From contig CALULN010000019.1 in NCBI GenBank assembly GCA_944321505.1, positions 1 to 57,377 of the forward strand: a stretch of 57,377 nt of DNA. The letters are read 5' to 3'. The notes below the pieces were generated by a model, which saw only the letters and a list, made by a program, of their open reading frames with translations, was not told the origin of the DNA and ran no database searches. Source of the stretch: Candidatus Methanomethylophilaceae archaeon. Lineage in GTDB: Archaea; Thermoplasmatota; Thermoplasmata; Methanomassiliicoccales; Methanomethylophilaceae. A program made the position numbers and the translations under genes. Positions 54,975 through 57,377 of the stretch are shown here, piece by piece; position 1 is the first letter of the stretch, and each line of letters starts with the position of its first letter.

Positions 54975-56357
54975 TCAGACGGCGGCGGATGCCGCCGTCT
55001 GGCTCTCCTTATCTCTGGCGAACAGGGACACCGCGGCGGCTATGACCGCCATCACCGCCGCCACTATGAACGCCGGCTCGAAGCCGGGGAGCATGAAGTG
55101 CATTATGGACGTCCCGGTCACGTAGTTGCCGATGGACAGCACCAGCACCGCCTGGAGCACGCACACCCCCATGGAGCTCCCTCCCTGCCTGAACATTATG
55201 ATCAGGCCGGACATCAGCCCCTCCCCGCTCCTCTCGATGTGCCTGTAGGCCAGGTTGGTGCTGGCCACCAGCGCCATGCCCACTCCCAGTCCCATGACGA
55301 ACAGGGATGCCAGCACGTACCACACCTGGGTGTGCAGCCCGAAGAAAGACATCATGACGAATCCGACTGCGCCCACCAGGCATCCGGCGGTGACGAACAT
55401 CCTGTTCTTCCCGGTCCTGTCGGAGGCCTTGCCCACGAAGGGGCCCACCACTATCATGCCAAGGGAGTTGGCGATCATGATCAGGCCCACGTACACTATG
55501 CCGAAGTCCATGTCCCCGAATCCCAGGACGTACTCCAGGTAGTAGGGTATCAGCAGGTAGCTTCCGGCCATGGCGCCGAACAGCAGCAGAGCGGACAGGT
55601 TGGATGCGAGGATGCTCCTCTCTTTTATGAGGCGGAACGAGATGATCGGGTCGGCGGCCCTCTTCTCCGCCTGCCACACCAGCAGCGCTCCGATCACGCC
55701 CATGGCCAGGATGGCCATGGAGTGCAGCGACGTCCATCCGAACTCGCTCCCCCTGTTGAGGAACAGTATGAATCCCGAGACCATGATGAACAGGCACACC
55801 GCGCCGGGGACGTCGATCCTCCTCCTCTCCGAGGGTGCGGCCTTCAGATCCATTGTCCTTAGGCAGATGGCAATACAGGCGATGCCGATGGGGACGTTGA
55901 TCAGGAAGATGTAGGACCAGTCGAACTGGGTCAGCAGTCCTCCCAGGGCGGGTCCGAATGCCGTGCCGGCGGACTGTGCCAGCGTCATGTACCCCATCTT
56001 GGTCCCCTGGGACTCCGGGAAGAAATAGGAGGCCAATGCCATGCTCATGGCCATCACCATGCCGGCCCCCAGGCCCTGGATCATCCTGAGGATGATGACC
56101 ATGGTGAGGGTCAGATGCAGCGATTCTGTGAGGAATATCAGCAGGGATGTGACCGTGAACACCGCTATGCCGGTGACGAACACCTTCGGGTACCCGATGT
56201 TGGTGCCGATCTTGCTCCACAGCAGCACGAAGCAGCAGAGCATCAGAGTGTATCCCAGAAGTATCCACGAGATGTCGGAGGTGTCCCCTCCCTGTCCGAA
56301 GGTCTCGGCCATGCTGGGAAGGGCGACGGACACCACGGTGGCGTCCAGGGCGGTCAT
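54975..56357 (-). CDS. MFS multidrug transporter, DHA2 (EmrB/QacA) type, N-terminus apparently frameshifted
   Basis: 460 residues from internal ATG 56357, with about 13-14 membrane helices. MTALDATVVSVALPSM is the D1 motif region and LRMIQGLGAGMVMA plus GPALGGLLTQFDWSYIFLIN VP are DHA2 signatures. Family members have 10-20 more residues before the first helix. A leaderless-type ATG at 56407 (attatc box near 56432-56438) reads MKKESGLLFT in another frame and stops after 17 codons, while the main frame has IILGGF upstream of its ATG. A single-base indel near 56375 would join them. Confidence 0.8.
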   Translation of the reverse strand: MTALDATVVSVALPSMAETFGQGGDTSDISWILLGYTLMLCCFVLLWSKIGTNIGYPKVFVTGIAVFTVTSLLIFLTESLHLTLTMVIILRMIQGLGAGMVMAMSMALASYFFPESQGTKMGYMTLAQSAGTAFGPALGGLLTQFDWSYIFLINVPIGIACIAICLRTMDLKAAPSERRRIDVPGAVCLFIMVSGFILFLNRGSEFGWTSLHSMAILAMGVIGALLVWQAEKRAADPIISFRLIKERSILASNLSALLLFGAMAGSYLLIPYYLEYVLGFGDMDFGIVYVGLIMIANSLGMIVVGPFVGKASDRTGKNRMFVTAGCLVGAVGFVMMSFFGLHTQVWYVLASLFVMGLGVGMALVASTNLAYRHIERSGEGLMSGLIIMFRQGGSSMGVCVLQAVLVLSIGNYVTGTSIMHFMLPGFEPAFIVAAVMAVIAAAVSLFARDKESQTAASAAV

Positions 56358-56489
56358 GAATCCGCCCAGGATGATCCGGTAAAGAGCAGTCCGCTCTCTT
56401 TCTTCATGGGTGCCGAACGGTCTGGGTGTTGATAATGTGTTGGCATGGGGTGTGTGTATATGCGGGGATGTTTGTTTGCTTCCAAGGAT

Positions 56490-56522
56490 GCTTACTTTGA
56501 ACTTACTAATTTCAATGTAAGC
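56490..56522. promoter_or_regulatory. Inverted repeat between the MFS gene and the IS element
   Basis: GCTTACTTTGAA (from 56490) mirrors TTTCAATGTAAGC (ending 56522) with one offset: 6-bp outer and 5-bp inner arms. It lies about 55 bp upstream of the MFS TATA box. It could be an operator of a TetR-type repressor or part of the target of the IS element that begins about 56529. Confidence 0.45.
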
Positions 56523-56528
56523 AAAATT

Positions 56529-57377
56529 GGTGGTGTAACACTTTTTAGTTGATATTTTGTCTATAAAGATATGCCAGCATCTCGCGGATCGACCATCTGT
56601 GATCTGTCAGGCCCAGTTTCATCGCCGGAGTGATTGGGACGTATGTTCCGCCGTTGTCTCTCCTCCTCACCGAGATCGACGAATGCGGTGTGCAGAGGTT
56701 GTAGACGCCCCTCAGGATGTCCAGCGAGGCCTGGACGGCCTCCCTGGATCTTCCGAAGGTCACGGTTCTGCGTCTGGCGCGGGAGGAGAACAGACGGATC
56801 GTAAGGTTCATCCGCTCCACCGCAGACGTGTTCAGCAGATCGTCTGGCACATGGCCGTGCACCGAATACATCCTCACCTTCTTCAGTTTCATGCCATCTC
56901 TGGTCTTCTCCACAACGCCGTGGTTGAGATCCAGAAGCGCCACTCTGCGCGGACGTCCCGGACGGCCGCGTCCGCGGTTCCCGGGCACGAAACAGCTGAA
57001 TCTGCGGAAGAGGATGGTCAGATACGGACGGTAGCCGTCGGTTACGAAATACGGGATATGCCCGTCCCTCAGCTTGTCCAGCTGGACGTTGACGAAGCGG
57101 GAAGCCACTTTCAGACCGCGTCCGTCAGCTGACATAGCCAGCAGGTATTTCTCTTTGGCACAGAAAGAGGTCCAGATCCAATCCCCGTCCTCTCTGAAAT
57201 GGTCCCCTACCCGGAGGAGTTTTTTTTTAAAGTGTACTGCAGCTCGTCGAACTGCAGGACTTCGGGGGCGACGCCGCCGCCTTCAACCGCCGACGAGACC
57301 TTCGAGATGTGGGATCCAGCCCTCCTGACGACGCTCTGCACGGTCGTCGGGGAGCATTCGGCTATGGCCGCGGTCCT
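56529..57377 (-). mobile_element. IS1-family-like insertion sequence, partial
   Basis: The element enters from the right edge. Its transposase ends at 56545, 16 bases from GGTGGTGTAACAC (56529-56541), which resembles the GGT(G/A)ATG start of IS1-type terminal inverted repeats. The other end lies outside, so the target duplication cannot be checked. Confidence 0.55.
56545..57377 (-). CDS. IS1-like transposase in two frames joined at an A9 run
   Basis: The upstream frame enters at 57377 with an HTH (AAIAECSPTTVQSVVRRAG) and the first catalytic Asp in VLQFDELQY, and ends at TAG 57207-57209. The downstream frame, -1 relative to it, carries GDWIWTSFCAKEKYLLAMSA DG, the second Asp in FVTDGYRPY and the Glu in TSAVERMN, ending at TAA/stop 56545. 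They overlap at nine A residues (minus strand of 57220-57228). In IS1 a -1 ribosomal shift on an A-rich slip site makes the active fusion, so the layout fits programmed frameshifting. A simple indel is the alternative. Confidence 0.75.

Overview
The window looks like a piece of an archaeal chromosome. It carries TFIIB, Gar1, the small (DP1) subunit of DNA polymerase D, primase large subunit PriL, a two-ring Cdc48, tRNA-intron endonuclease, archaeal-type L1/P0/P1/L11 ribosomal proteins, Spt5/SecE, aEF-1beta and a UbiA enzyme for ether-lipid synthesis. Family D polymerase, the GC-rich core genes, split GMP synthetase and many probably leaderless genes (A/T-rich TATA box about 26-30 nt before the start codon) fit Euryarchaeota in the wide sense. 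My best guess is a gut- or sediment-type Thermoplasmatota such as Methanomassiliicoccales, but no methanogenesis gene is present to prove it.

Layout. 1-2860 is a mobile-DNA graveyard: transposase fragments, two diverged copies of a 195-bp HTH-coding repeat flanking an accessory ATPase, and a palindrome array. 2866-16005 is core: a thymidylate-kinase-like gene, a polyprenol-kinase-like gene, UbiA, a Panacea gene, polymerase DP1, UPF0201, a TIM-barrel enzyme, a CPBP protease, a COG1395-like regulator, a proteostasis operon (ArsR-type regulator, cdc48, hsp20) and a GT4 glycosyltransferase. 16182-24736 holds endA, an accessory ATPase with 32-bp iteron-like repeats, gar1-tfb, galE, purE, and the two GMP synthetase subunits separated by an Imm5-like gene. 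24965-30656 is the secE-spt5-rpl11-(insertion)-rpl1-rplP0-rpl12 cluster. The insertion holds a structured RNA-like segment and a Fic gene between exact 42-bp direct repeats. 30734-38268 has another accessory ATPase, a tandem RHH regulator with a palindrome around its TATA box, trmJ, phosphopantothenate synthetase, the ahcY-nucleoside kinase-AK6-CDP-alcohol transferase operon and priL.

38643-48630 is a surface-glycan cluster: a HAD protein, four glycosyltransferase-like proteins, a GmhA-GmhB fusion with an HddA-type kinase (a bacterial-style heptose route) and a Wzm/Wzt-type ABC exporter. 48853-54973 has a Zn-ribbon protein with aEF-1beta, malic enzyme, a radical-SAM protein, a fourth accessory ATPase and a sugar nucleotidyltransferase. 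54975-57377 ends with a DHA2 MFS gene that seems frameshifted at its start and an IS1-like element whose transposase is split at a run of nine A residues, the arrangement expected of a -1 frameshift.

The recurring theme is single accessory genes (four AAA_14/DUF4143-type ATPases and one Fic), each beside its own distinct short repeat family. In two of the five the stop codon lies inside the downstream repeat.
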